NCBI GenBank assembly: GCA_036245525.1 | Contig: BTPG01000004.1 | Span: 235,759,973 to 235,823,972, forward strand | Source of the DNA: Semisulcospira habei | Taxonomy: Eukaryota; Mollusca; Gastropoda; Semisulcospiridae | Length of the DNA: 64,000 nucleotides | Reading direction: 5' to 3' | Shown here: piece by piece, positions 33,040-44,900 of the stretch | How positions within the stretch are numbered: position 1 is the stretch's first letter | How the letters are laid out: the number at the start of each line of letters is the position of its first letter | Translations under genes and position numbers: made by a program | Notes under the pieces: generated by a model | What the model saw: only the letters and a program-made list of their open reading frames with translations | Told to the model about the DNA's origin: nothing | Databases searched by the model: none

Positions 33040-36000
33040 TTATTGCACTTCGCTGTCACACCTTGGTTTCCCTTTCAGTGGTCTGTGAAGATCTCAAAAC
33101 CTTTCAAGGCACACTGAATATTTTCACTTTACGATTGCTGTGAGATTTTTTTTAATTCCAAGGATTTCTTGTATATATATCTTTTTTAATTGCATGTTTA
33201 CAAGAACAGTACAAAAACACATTTATTTCAAACAGGCGCAATTAGAGACACAAGAAAGTTAGTTTCCTGTTGAGTTTTGTCGTATTTTGGGAAAGTGGGA
33301 GTGTACTAAACTATGACATTATCATGACTGTCACTCACAACACAATCCCTGTGCCTATAATTATAACCTACGCAATGTTCAGTATGCTGGACTGTCTTCG
33401 TGTTTCTTACGTGGCCGACATGAAAAGCCACCGATACAGGGTCTGTGCAGCAAAAAACAAAACCGCAAACAAAAAGATTAGCGTTTTTTGACATCATTGA
33501 CACGCCAAGTGGCATGAAGTGTTTTGGGCCTCTACAGTTAGTCTTTCCCCCACTCAGCCTGGAAATTAAAATTGTGTGAACTGAATAAGCAAAACTTAGG
33601 CACAGATTCTCATGGGTCACAGTCCTATAACTTGCGTGGCAGGCTTGAGGATCTATGCCTTTTCTCATCTTTAGAAAGGACCACTATCACACTGTCCGAG
33701 ATACACTCAATGATAAACACCTCCTGTCTGGAATAAACATAGATCCTCATGGCGCCCGCAGATGTGAAAGCAAATGAGAATCCTGCCTCTTGCCTGCCTC
33801 TATCATTATGCTGGTCCTTATATACAAGAAGCTGCGCGAGTTGATTCAGTGACTGCCATGCCTTCCATAGTGTATTAGACACGATGATAGCAATTATAAA
33901 CAAACTGCTCTGCTGGAAAAAAGGGCCCGAAACCGAGAAGAGCGCGAGCTCACATTCCATCGAATCAAAATGATTAGGCTTTTCGGAGTCTGAGTTAGAA
34001 CTGTCTATGACTTACCTGTGCTTGTATTGGTTCGGCGCCGAGAAATGTTGTCTGTGTTGCGTATCAAAACATGCTCGTGCTCATGAAACTCTGGCACCTG
34101 GCCGTGGCAGCAACTTCGATCTGAGGGGCCAAGACGTAGCTGATAATAGTCCTTGCGGGGTCTGCGGTCAGAACTGATGGAAGCAGACGGGAGGATGGAA
34201 TAGCTGACGTGTCATTACTGACGGGCCCACACACATTAACGTGGTCGACTCGACTGATTGATGACTCACTGCCGGTGTAAAATGGGTCGATATCAATAGC
34301 ATCAAGAGGCATAGATTCTCATCAGCTCATGCAGCCGCAGGGGCTCACGAGAATATATGCCTCTTGGCCGCCCGTCTTGTCGATGGATTAGCTGATAAGC
34401 TACTGTTGACATTGGCCGCTGGGATTTTCAACAACACGGACCAGCCAGCATCTGAAATTCACGATGTCTAAGCTCGTAGATGGTTATAGATCGTTCTACT
34501 TACTAGTCGTCACAATGCGAATGTGTCAGGAGACTGTAACGTTAAACATGACTGTGGGTGACTGTGCCGTTGTTAAACAATTAGCACTGAGCCGAACTAG
34601 CCCGACAACCGTTTTGTTTTCCGTGGACAGGAAACGCTACCGTCGTGCTAAATTTAGATTCTATTCGTAGCGCATGATTAGTCATGTGATCATTTCTCGG
34701 GGAAAACACCGACAGGTCACGGTATACATTTAAATTGAGAAGTTCAGGCAGTGCAAGGCCCCGTGTTTTTAAAAATAATTTTTGCCTTGTTTGAAAATTT
34801 GCAGTTGGGCTGAATGTTGGAATTTGCTGGAAATTTGTAGTTAGCTGAGAGGAGACATGTTTGGTGCTTTGATTCATATCATCCTGAGCTTATCCAGTGG
34901 ACATTTGTGGGCCTATGTTGAGTTGCCTTTGACGTAGTGATTTGAGGGGCACGCTGATTTCAGCTGTGCTTGGGTGTGGGGTTGGTTATTTGCACATCTT
35001 GGTCATCTTTGTGCAGCTTTGTCGCCGTTCGAAAACGAAGAAACCTGTCACGCCATTCTGGCCATGTGTCTGGTCGCGCAAAGTCAAATTGTTTAGGGAA
35101 CTGAACCAGTTTTTTGTGCATGGCAAATGTGCAGCTGGTGCGGTAGTGTTTTTTAGGGAACTGAAAAATTAGGGGATGTCTGGGACTGACTAAGGCTAAG
35201 AGACTGGACAGTACAGAAACAGCACTGTAGTCCATGGCCTGTCAGGTGCACCACATGCCATATGTGACATAGACCGGAAACTGGTTTGGTGGAACCAGAT
35301 CAGTCATTGAGTTTGGATGTTTGCAGTTGGAAAAGTAAGAAAATCATGAAAAAATTGAAATTTTGCCAAAAAATCGCTGTGCATGCAGTTTTATAGGCTT
35401 TTGGCATATTTTGCGTGGCCACACCCTGTTTACCTGCACTGTGAGCTAGGTTTAGTGTGTTTGCTCATTTATTTTTTGTCTTACAGGTAGTCATGAGTCT
35501 TTCCTTCCACCATGAGCTGTGACCATTGACCTTGACCTTGAAAGGGGTGGGGTTTGGGGTGTTCAGTTTGATAAATGCGTTAAAAAAAAATTCACTCTTT
35601 TAGTTATTGAAGTTGTGTGGGGTGGGTGTAGGGTGGGGTGGGTAGGGGTTTGGGTTGGAGGGGGGGGGATGGGGGTTTGGGGTCTTAAGGTCAAAGGTTA
35701 AGATAAAAACTACAATGAAACAGTGTTAGCATGTGCATTTCATCAGACAGCTGACCTCAGAGTGAAATAAGCGGCCAAAATAATGTGACATGCAGAAGTG
35801 TTATTTTGCATGGTACTGCTACACTGGTTGCATCTGAGGTGTCATTCTGCTGTAATTGTCATGAGGGATGTTTCTAGTGTCTATTCTAAACCAAACACAA
35901 GCACTTGTACACTGAGTAAAGCTCATTTGAGTGCATTGTTATGGGACCAGCAGTTGCAGGCACCAGTACAGGCTTTTACAGGAGTGTTCACAAGTTTGGC

Positions 36001-36805
36001 ACACACATGCCTACTGCATCTGCAAGATGGGCTGAGGTGTTTCGAGACTCTGACAAGTGTGTTTTATATAAAAATGAACTGTACATAACCATTTTTCTAT
36101 GCTACCTCCTAAATCAGCACTCCAGACACTTGTTAGCGTATGCGGCGTGTCCCGCCTAGCATAGTTTTGGTTGTTTTGTGTAGTCTTTTTTCCTGTGGGA
36201 TAGCTCAATAGACTTAATGTTTAAATTGCAGAGCTGTTTCATGACCCCTTTTGCCTAAGGAAAGATTGCCAGCAGCATATAGGGCATGGCAGCTGGTTAC
36301 AGGCCTCTTCCAGCTTGTCACCAGACAACAGGGTCAATGAGGATGCCTGGGTGTTGTCTTTTGGGCTGCCCTAATATACACAAGGAAATGGCCTTGGGTT
36401 TGAAAGCTCATTTTTCATCAGTGTCAGTGTCATGGTAACTTTTTAAAGTTGTCCAGCCCACCAGAAGTCAGTTTGACTGTATTGCATGCGTGTGTAAACT
36501 TGGAAAAACAGAAAAAGTAGGGGGGTAGGCAATGGAAAAATATGAAAAAAAAAAACAACACTTTCATGTGCCTGTGTCTCAAATGCAACATTTCTGAAGA
36601 TCAGATATATTACTTGATGTACATGCCAATTTTGGAGGCATTCTAACCATATCTAGGCTGTTTTTCATGGCATCAGATATGCATGATCCAACACATCAAC
36701 AGCATTGTGAACGCCACATCAAGGCACTTCACATAATGGGCCATAACATAAAGATGCAGCAACTTTCAAGGATGTCACTTTGGGTTTGACTTAGCTATTG
36801 TCTAA
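33040..36805. other. Intergenic DNA, no recognised gene
   Basis: Several short open frames on both strands (for example 33625-33960 and 34064-34312, - strand) have no motif I recognise. They could include an upstream untranslated exon of the LRAT gene, but nothing in the sequence shows it. Confidence 0.35.
35616..35690 (+). other. G-run-rich tract, potential G-quadruplex
   Basis: More than eight runs of three or more G within 75 bp, including a nine-G run, on the + strand. Confidence 0.7.
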
Positions 36806-37128
36806 GGGTTGCACTGAAGAGATAATATAATATACAAGCCAAAGACAACAATAACGTTATTGCCTCATTGTTTACAAAATCACGGCATTTTTTATATTAA
36901 ACCCCCATTGTCCCGACCAGTGCCCCGTCATCCCCAATTGACCCGACCAGCGCCCCGTCATCCCCCATTGTCCTGACCAGCGCCCTGTCATCCTCCATTG
37001 TCCCGACCAGCGCCCCGTCATCCCCCATTGTCTTGTTGATTTTAAATAAAACGTAAGTTTGTCAATGAGGCAATAACGTTATTGTTAACTCTGGCTTGTA
37101 TATTATATTATCTCTCCAATGTACAAGG
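36806..37128. mobile_element. MITE with about 50-bp terminal inverted repeats and an internal 30-bp array
   Basis: The left end GAGATAATATAATATACAAG ... AATAACGTTATTGCC is mirrored on the right (37062-37115). The interior holds four copies of a 30-bp unit (CATTGTCCCGACCAGCGCCC, 36902-37027). The target duplication is not clear. Confidence 0.8.
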
Positions 37129-37750
37129 CAAAGACACTGGATCCTCAGGAGCCGAACAGATACCCTATAACTATTTAATTTTGAACACAAAATCTCTCAC
37201 TGCTCTCAGCGCTACATAAATCCCATCTAACCAACACAGACCCCACATAACTCACAGGGTATTGATTTTTCCCCTGGCACCCGGCCTGCCTGCACTGAAT
37301 AAATATGCACCGTGAAAGAAAATAATGATATTGGCGAAAACAGCATGATGAAAGAGTTACCTGTCAAAATCAATCAGGGCGCAGTGACGTAGTGCTCAAA
37401 CAGGCACCCGATAACACAGCTGGATAAGATACTAACTTTCTAGTAAACACTCTAGTTGAAAAAAAATCAGATGCCTGTAGCCACCCGACTGCAGTCAGAA
37501 AAAACAACAACAATACAATCCCTGTGATTAATGATTATTGCTGGGGCTTTTAAATGTGTCTGGCGTAATAGCCTATCAATAACTCGTTATGGGCAAAGGG
37601 TTGCATATCAGTCTCTTAATGGAGGTGACAATCAAAAATTCACAAAGCACCGAAATGACAAATTCCAGTCTGCTTAAACAAGAAGAGCCAAGTGGAATGA
37701 ACACACATACATACACACATACATACAAACACATACATACAAACACACAT

Positions 37751-37788
<38 letters not shown>

Positions 37789-38462
37789 AACTAACTGGTA
37801 TGGCAGAGCTGCATAATACACACATGCTTTAAGAAATTCTAAGTGCAGAAAGGTTCAATATGAGCACTACTTTTCCTCGGGAAATCACGACGAGGCAGGT
37901 GCAGATGACTTACTGCTGGTAACTTTTCATGGTCACCGTACACAGATTTAAACAAGACATGTAATAGCACACACATATATACTGACTTTTAAATCAGGCC
38001 TTTCTCTCTGTGAGGTGGCTATGAGACATGTATGCGTCATTCATGTTACATTCAGAACAGCAGCGACGACAATCAATAGTCGTTACTTGACATCATTCAC
38101 GTCAATTTTATGCATAGAATTCGGAGCCCTCATGAGTTCGGCTCTGTATTGGCCTCCTAGACTATGCAGTGGCTTGCAGCAGATGTTCACAGCAAAGAAC
38201 CACAACTTACTCGCAAAGAGACTTAAAGAGAACAGTATACCTGTGCTGTAAAGGCGATACCTGCCCTGTTCTATCTCCAGTCAACATGCACCAATGAAAG
38301 AGTTGTGACTGGTTTCTAAGGAATTATGTTTACAGCAACTGGGCCCAAACAAGTTTGCCTTTCATTGCGTCAGCCTAATTTTATTGGCTCAAAGAATTTG
38401 ACCAATCGGTGCTGAAAACTTTCCTGAATATAACCCAGCGCACAGCAATGCGTTACCAAACA
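37129..38462. other. Intergenic DNA with microsatellite
   Basis: No gene recognised. CATACA/ACAC repeats lie at 37704-37787. The left end of the Polinton-like element should lie near the end of this segment, but I could not identify a terminal inverted repeat. Confidence 0.35.
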
Positions 38463-38934
38463 ATGACACAACCATTTGGAGTAAATGCGATTTCACAAAC
38501 CAGGACTCTTAGTAAGCAGCTTAATGATTGTAACAAAAAAAGGCAGACATCTCTATAATGAATTGAAACTCCAAGAATATAAAGAACAGGAGTTTAAAAG
38601 AGATTTAACTGATATTGAAAATGAGATGGCAGCATGTACAGCTTTTTTGATAAAGTACAGAGATGAAAATAATGAGGAAGCGTTTGCAAAAGAGCTTGTA
38701 TTTCATAGCAAACTTGAAAACAAAATAGAGAAAATTAAAGTTCATATCAGTAGATTGGATTAAAAGATACGTCATCAAAAGAGTTCTATAGAGCTGATTA
38801 GAAAAAAAGCAAAAGCTCTTGATGAAGAAATAACACAAATTAATGGGAGCCTCGCAATTCAAAATGGGGTTGCATACATGAATATAATGAGAACAAAGCT
38901 GCAACAGCAAGATCAACCAATGGATACAAAGTAG
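38463..38934 (+). pseudogene. Polinton-like small gene A: charged helical protein, broken
   Basis: It starts MTQPFGVNAIS; a frameshift near 38550 leads to a Glu/Lys-rich helical region (ELKLQEYKEQEF, KLENKIEKIKVHI), then an in-frame TAA at 38761-38763, and the frame stays open as KSSIELIRKKAKALDEEI to TAG at 38932-38934. The composition suggests a coiled coil. Function unknown. Confidence 0.5.
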
Positions 38935-39368
38935 TTGTACAATAATAAGTCGCTTACGAAAAATCAAAATATAAGCGGCTTACATTGCTCTCGGCTTTTG
39001 AGCATACCATCAAATTTTACACATCACATCATATCATATTTAGCGTGATGTGTCGAGGAATCACATGCACGTGGTATGAGTTTTGAACTCAGTCCGGGAG
39101 TGCCCCGTGCATCTGTTTTTCCTCGAATAGAATGTACCAACAGCTCAGCACACAGACACACACAAACCACATCCGAGAGCACACATTTGGATTTTGAACA
39201 TGTGGTCTTTGGTACAAAGTAGGTGACCATGGAAAATTTTTCATTCAAAATGGGCTGTCAAAGGTTGATGACCTTTCTGATGAGACTAATTAAGTCGAAA
39301 CAGCCCTGCCTTGGCTCAAAGGTAAGTGATTTTTTATTGAACTTATTATTATTATTTTTTATTATAAA
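38935..39368. other. Spacer between small genes A and B
   Basis: No gene recognised. It ends with an AT-rich run directly before the ATG of gene B, possibly its promoter. Confidence 0.3.
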
Positions 39369-39893
39369 ATGAATTCAGATGAATTCTTATTACTGAATGA
39401 TATTGGCGCTTTAGAAAACAAAGACTTAGATTCTAAGAAACAGCGACTTCTCTCTGTGATTGTATCAGGGAAGTCCAAAGCTTATCTAGGCAAACAGTAC
39501 ATGACACAAGATATAGAATCATTCTCAGCTGATGAATTAATTAAATTACATTTAATTTATGAAAATCACATCACTTCACTAATGACGCGTGATCTGAGTC
39601 GGTCTTTAGTATCATTATATACAAAAGCTGTTTGTCACTTCCTGCCTGTTGCTGATACTGACAGCCTAAGTTGCGACTTGGGATCAAATCCAATAGTAAC
39701 AAGCGCAATAGGTAAATTAGCATGTGTGATATATTACAGGTTTGGTAATTTGCTTGCACCCCTGGTTACTTTGGTTGTCACTGGGAGTCATATTGATTTT
39801 TCGAAATTAAATTTGTTTGGAAAAGAAAATGGACGACCAACAGACAACACCACAACAGAACCCTGTTTTGACACAGCTTCAAACGATCACTAA
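39369..39893 (+). CDS. Polinton-like small gene B: unfamiliar 174-residue protein
   Basis: An intact frame from ATG to TAA. Motifs: KAYLGKQYMTQDIESFSADE, LHLIYENHITSLMTRDL, and a hydrophobic stretch YYRFGNLLAPLVTLVVTG (about residues 123-140). It overlaps the next gene by 65 bp. From memory it resembles uncharacterised predicted proteins from other marine invertebrates; this could not be checked. Confidence 0.6.
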   Translation: MNSDEFLLLNDIGALENKDLDSKKQRLLSVIVSGKSKAYLGKQYMTQDIESFSADELIKLHLIYENHITSLMTRDLSRSLVSLYTKAVCHFLPVADTDSLSCDLGSNPIVTSAIGKLACVIYYRFGNLLAPLVTLVVTGSHIDFSKLNLFGKENGRPTDNTTTEPCFDTASNDH

Positions 39894-40262
39894 ACAGAAA
39901 AGTCCGGGCAGGGTAGAGGCAGGGAAAAGAGTAGCTGAATATAACAGACAAAAACAAAATTGCAGCTTAAGGCTCAAACAGTAACTGACCCGCTGTCAGA
40001 ACCATTAGGACCGCTAGGACCCTCTTCTTCACCACACCCACAACAAAGTGAGAGACTATCAACTAACCCCAAACCTGAATCAACAAAATATATAGTTGGT
40101 GGATTTGTTGTAGGATTTGTTTTTGCAGGTTACCAATTATACAAAAAATACAAACCACAGACTCGTACAATGTCCAAAAAATTAAACACTCCATCATCAA
40201 AACCAGAAGTCTCCACATTACCAGTAATACCAAAAGTTGTCGACCCATTTCATATGCAGTGA
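39829..40262 (+). pseudogene. Polinton-like small gene C: basic N-terminus and one membrane segment, one frameshift
   Basis: The ATG at 39829 opens a basic region with GKRVAEYNRQKQ; after a frame break near 39957 the protein continues with a Pro/Ser-rich linker, then the likely membrane helix YIVGGFVVGFVFAGYQLY, then a Lys-rich end. Overlapping genes B and C suggest co-transcription. Confidence 0.55.
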
Positions 40263-40296
40263 ATAAAATATTATTTTAATTTTTATTGCCTAAGAA

Positions 40297-40528
40297 ATGA
40301 GCGACACAAAGAACTTAATGAACCTTGTCTATCATTCTGCCATGATAATCGGACTAGCAGTAGCGTATTCTATGTTGGGAAAAAGTCTACTCAAAATGAA
40401 ATCAGCAGACCTCAGTAGATTAGATTTTGAAGACAGTGCAAAGCTAAATTGCTGTTGTCACAGCATCAATTGCGACGAAAGATTTTCTTGTCAAACAAGG
40501 AATTATTCCCGAAAATATATCTATGTAA
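40297..40528 (+). pseudogene. Polinton-like small gene D: short membrane-anchored protein, one frameshift
   Basis: An N-terminal hydrophobic helix (SAMIIGLAVAYSMLGKSLL) is followed by DLSRLDFEDSAKL; after a break near 40445 another frame continues with DFLVKQGIIPENI to TAA at 40526-40528. Only 11 nt separate it from gene E. Confidence 0.5.
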
Positions 40529-40539
40529 ATAAAAATAAT

Positions 40540-40974
40540 ATGGCGACACTAGCTGTTATTGTGGGAGGTGCCGTTGTCAACGCATTGGCTTTCAGTGGAT
40601 CAAACTATCTGTTTTCAAAAATGGGTAGAGAGGAATCTGCAGAAGAAATGAAGCGTCACAATGAGGCATCAGAAAAATTAGCACAAGCGCAACAAGAATA
40701 TGAAAAGCAAAGAATTGAGAAACTTGATTTCATCAATGAAAAACTTAGACTAGAGGGTCACGCACAGCATACATTTTCTAATGTCAATGACGCAATCAGG
40801 GAATATTTTCTTGTTACGGGTGAAGACATGTCTATCCCAAAACCAAAACTAAGTGACTACTATCAACCCAGTCCACAACAAATAAATGGAGAAATAATAT
40901 TTGTTCTAGTGGGAATGACATTTGTTTATTTCACAGGAGTTTTCTTTGCTAGAAAAAAGGACAGACGAAAGTAA
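40540..40974 (+). CDS. Polinton-like small gene E: two membrane segments around a coiled coil
   Basis: 145 residues, intact. N-terminal helix (LAVIVGGAVVNALAFSG), a charged coiled-coil middle (EKLAQAQQEYEKQRIEKL), the motif KLSDYYQPSPQQINGE and a C-terminal helix (IIFVLVGMTFVYFTGVFF) ending in a basic tail. Its end overlaps the open frame of the integrase. Function unknown; the topology would suit a membrane scaffold. Confidence 0.6.
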   Translation: MATLAVIVGGAVVNALAFSGSNYLFSKMGREESAEEMKRHNEASEKLAQAQQEYEKQRIEKLDFINEKLRLEGHAQHTFSNVNDAIREYFLVTGEDMSIPKPKLSDYYQPSPQQINGEIIFVLVGMTFVYFTGVFFARKKDRRK

Positions 40975-41918
40975 ACTATCAAAAATATATTACTCTCCAA
41001 TTGGTTACTGGAAAGGAAAGAATGCATTAGAAAAATTACATGCCGCTGTGGGTAATGATGTATCACTCGAACAAATAAGACAGTGGCTGCAAAGACAAGC
41101 AATATGGCAAATATATTTACCTGCACCAAGAAAAATATCTAGACCTCATTTTGAAAACACTACACCAAATGACACCCATCAAATGGATTTATTGTTTCTG
41201 CCGCATGACATAATAAGAAAGAAACGATACAAATATGCACTGACTGTTGTAGACATTGCTTCAAGGTATAAGGACGCTGAACACATAACTGACAAGAATG
41301 CTGTAACAGTAGCCACTGCATTAACAAAAATATATAGTCGAGGCCCTTTAAATTTCCCCAGACTTGTGCAGGTCGAATATGGATCTGAATTTAAAGGAGC
41401 AGTTAATCAATTATTTGCAAAGCAGGTGTGCTTGTGCGGCGAGGCATTCCAGGCGTGCACAGATCACAGGCAATTGTTGAGAACTTTAACAAACAGTTAT
41501 CAGAGAGACTTTTCAGTTACCAGTATTCTAAGGAACTCATGCATGATACACGTAACACTGAGTGGGTAATAAGATTACCATCTGTGCTAAAAGCCATGAA
41601 TAATGAAGGACATGTAAAACCCACAGATGCTATTAAATTGAAAACAGTGCCGTCAGGGTCAGAAATAAAAACAAAAGTGCCAGACACAAGTTTATTTACA
41701 AAACAAGTAAGATATGTATATCAACCTGGAGAGGCCGAAAATGACGTCAGATGCAGAGCAACAGACCCCATCTGGTCTACATCTGTACACAATATAAAAA
41801 AATAGTCTCCAGCAGTCCACCGATTTATTACCTGTATGAGCCAGCCCCACAGAGGGCATTTGTCAGAGAAGAATTACAGATTATTCCCCCAGACACTGTT
41901 ACTCATTTCAGTAACTAA
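40922..41918 (+). pseudogene. Polinton-like integrase (retroviral-type DDE), two frameshifts
   Basis: The frame opens near 40922 without a clear ATG. The N-terminal part has YYSPIGYWKG and WQIYLPAPRKI; the catalytic core has the first Asp in HQMDLLFLP, the second position as Glu in VEYGSEFKG (normally VDxGxEF), and the third acid in QAIVENFN after a frame break near 41425. A further break near 41803 precedes the C-terminal end, which finishes at TAA 41916-41918. The enzyme would insert element ends into the target. Loss or replacement of the second Asp plus the frame breaks suggests an inactive copy. Confidence 0.75.
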
Positions 41919-44900
41919 CTCGTCAATCAGTTCATCACAAATGTCTTCAGATAACTTAAGTCTGTAGTGTCCAGGTGCATAAGCCTTTTCCTTACTGTGA
42001 AACACTCGTTTCGTGTCCCCAACTGCAAGTGACTTTTTATGTTTGGATCATTTCAATATTGTGTTTGTTTGATCTCAGTTTCTTGTTTGGATAATCAGGC
42101 ATTAATGTACCATCTAATACTTGCTTGTAATGTTCATGACGAATGTCTTTATTTTTTATTGCTTTTTTTATTCCTTTGGCTTTTGACTGACTTCCCTTTT
42201 GGTGCAGTATAGAATACATTTTTTACCTCAGTCCAACGTACTCAACTATCGGCACACCATTCAGTTCATCCTTAAACTTAGCAGGCAATTTCTTGTTCTG
42301 TGTGCTGTACAGTGGGTGATCTTTAGGATAGTCAGATGTGTCATACATGTGTAACTCTGTTTTCATGTCTTCATAAAAGTCTTTAGTAGGCACATAAATG
42401 ATCATAGAGTCAGTGTCAGTGTATAGCAGACGACACTCAGGATACTTTGGTTTGAAGTAATCATAATAAAATTCAAGCATCAACAGTTTTGATAACTCAA
42501 GAATTGCCATACCAATGAATACTGGCTTGTCCAGTTTAACAATCTTTTTTTTTTTTTTTTTTTGAGTGGCACTGCATACAATGATGAATGAAACTCTTTA
42601 TACCCTGTATACTGTGGCTTACCTGTAAGTTTAATTGCACCCAATTCTGTTGTGACAAGTCTCACATCTTTGCGGTGATGTGGAGTTTCCATAGTCTTAC
42701 CAAAACAGGCATTGTTCATAAGCTTAAAGAAGTCTTTGTCAAATGCAGTGTTGCCATCCCTGGCATGCAATGTTGTGTTCTTCATTATGTAATCTTTCAT
42801 AAAAGCACTCTGATCAAATTGAATACCTCTGTGAACTTTCTTTAGTACTAACCCATGTCTGATGTAAAACTGCAGCAAGCGATAGTGACATACGTAATTA
42901 AATTTGTCATTCAGATTTGGCACAAGTTTAGTGTCTTCTTTTTTTCCTGTCATACTCATTTTCTCAACAGCCAATGGATAATCATTGTGGTAATCATGTA
43001 GATGGTGTGGGTACTCTAGGTCTACTTCAAAGATCCAACCCTTCGCATTATTCCTGTCATGATTAATAATATTGTTTGTTATCTCCGTTATGTCATACTG
43101 TGACAAATCATACAGACAAAAGTTTTTCAAGGGCAATAATTCACACATTGCGAACCCGTAAAGGTTATTAGCATCTACGTACATAATGAATGACCTTGAC
43201 CCTCAGGGTCAAAGTCCTGGCCGTCAATATATTTATTATTTGCTCTGGCGTAATTGTTTGCTGCAATACTAATCCCACTCCTCAATCCACGTTCCACCAT
43301 TTCACCCATCGTATGATCAGACAACAGGTCAATAAATATTTTACTGGATTTCAAAAATGCATCCCATGTCATGCCAGGACTAGTTATGTAGCAAGCCGGG
43401 TCAAGACTGTAGTGTAATAGACCCTTTTCGCGGTAACTTTCAAATACATCTGCTAGCAAACAAACGCCAGCCTTTAAGTACTGGTCATGGTAGTCACCAA
43501 TCGTCTGACACCCTAATTTATCCCACGCATCGAGTACATGTTGGTAATCAGAGTCAGAAATACCTTTTCCATTTAGTGTGGAATAAAATTTCTCTTTTGG
43601 TGGCAGTCTCCTCCCTCAAACACAACCCAGTCACTGATGTACTCATAAGGATACACTCCTTTCTTAATCAAGTCTGGCTCAAAATATTTACTTGTTATTG
43701 GAAACGATGTCAGTCCGTCTGCCAGACTGGCAAGACCTAAAGACAAATGTTGCATTGAGTCATAAAATGTTAATTTGTTGTCCAGCCTAAAAGTCAAGTA
43801 TTTTTCAGTTGTCTGCGCTATACAACTAATTTTTTTGTAAGACTCATCCACAGCCTGCATGATAATATGTGAATCATACTCTTTGAGATTGTGGAAAAAG
43901 ATAGGTAACTTATATGTCTTAGGATCTATTTTTAATAATAAGTTACACTTGTTATGTGCAGCACCTCTGTAACGTCCAGTTATGTGATCATGGTCACGAA
44001 CTTTGTCACCCCCCCCCCCCCCCCCCAGGGGTTGTTCACAAATCCAACACATCACAGCTGAATCAAAATTTAGTTTATTTTCTTCTGTCATCATCACAGG
44101 CATCTGATTGTTTTCTAGATAATGTACTACCTGACTATACAGTTGTCTCATTTCTGTTAAAAACAGACATGCTGCATTTTTACCCCTGTAGATAACAGGG
44201 TCAGTATGCTGTCCGTCTGACTTAACAAGAATATATCCAAAAGAACACGCCTCTGCACGTCACTTTCAAACCACAATCTTACACAACACATCACTAAACC
44301 CACCCACCGACTTGGCCACACCCTCGACTGGATCATCACCCGCACCTCCGATCAACTCTTTCTCGACTCTGACACCTCCTCTGTGCTTCCCTCTGACCAC
44401 TTCGCTATTCTCGTCTCCCTCAATCTACCTCCCCCGAAAAAAACCAAGCTCGTTGTCTCTCGCCGCAAACTAAAATCTGTCAACCGCGAGAGCTTCTTCG
44501 ACGAAGCTGTCGACCTTCTCTCGGACCCCGCCCCCTCTCCCGATCTTGCATCCCATTTCGATTCCTCCCTTCGAAAACTTCTAGACACCCATGCCCCTGT
44601 CACCACCTGCTCCATAACCAACCGACTCCCCTCGCCCTGGCTCACTGATGATATAGCTGAGGCCAAGCGCGAGCGCCGACAAGTGGAACGCCTCTGCCGC
44701 TCAACTGACCTCACCGTTCACAGACAGATCTTCCAAACAACTAGATCCAAAGTCTGCAAAATGATCTCCGAATCTAAACGCAAACACCTTCAAAACCAAA
44801 TCCTGGAATCCACCTCTTCCAAAACCCTCTACGCCACCATGAACAACTCCTAGGCACTTCTAAAGACTCTCCTCTCCCCAACACACACAGCAAAGAAGAA

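Noticed and set aside
33625..33960. 111-codon - strand frame upstream of the LRAT gene as an additional gene
   Set aside because: No recognisable domain, no splice continuity to exon 1, and the LRAT frame already has a good ATG and complete domain.
38463..40974. Capsid genes of a virus-like Polinton
   Set aside because: The proteins here are too short and have membrane or coiled-coil character; no jelly-roll-sized gene exists between the left end and the integrase.
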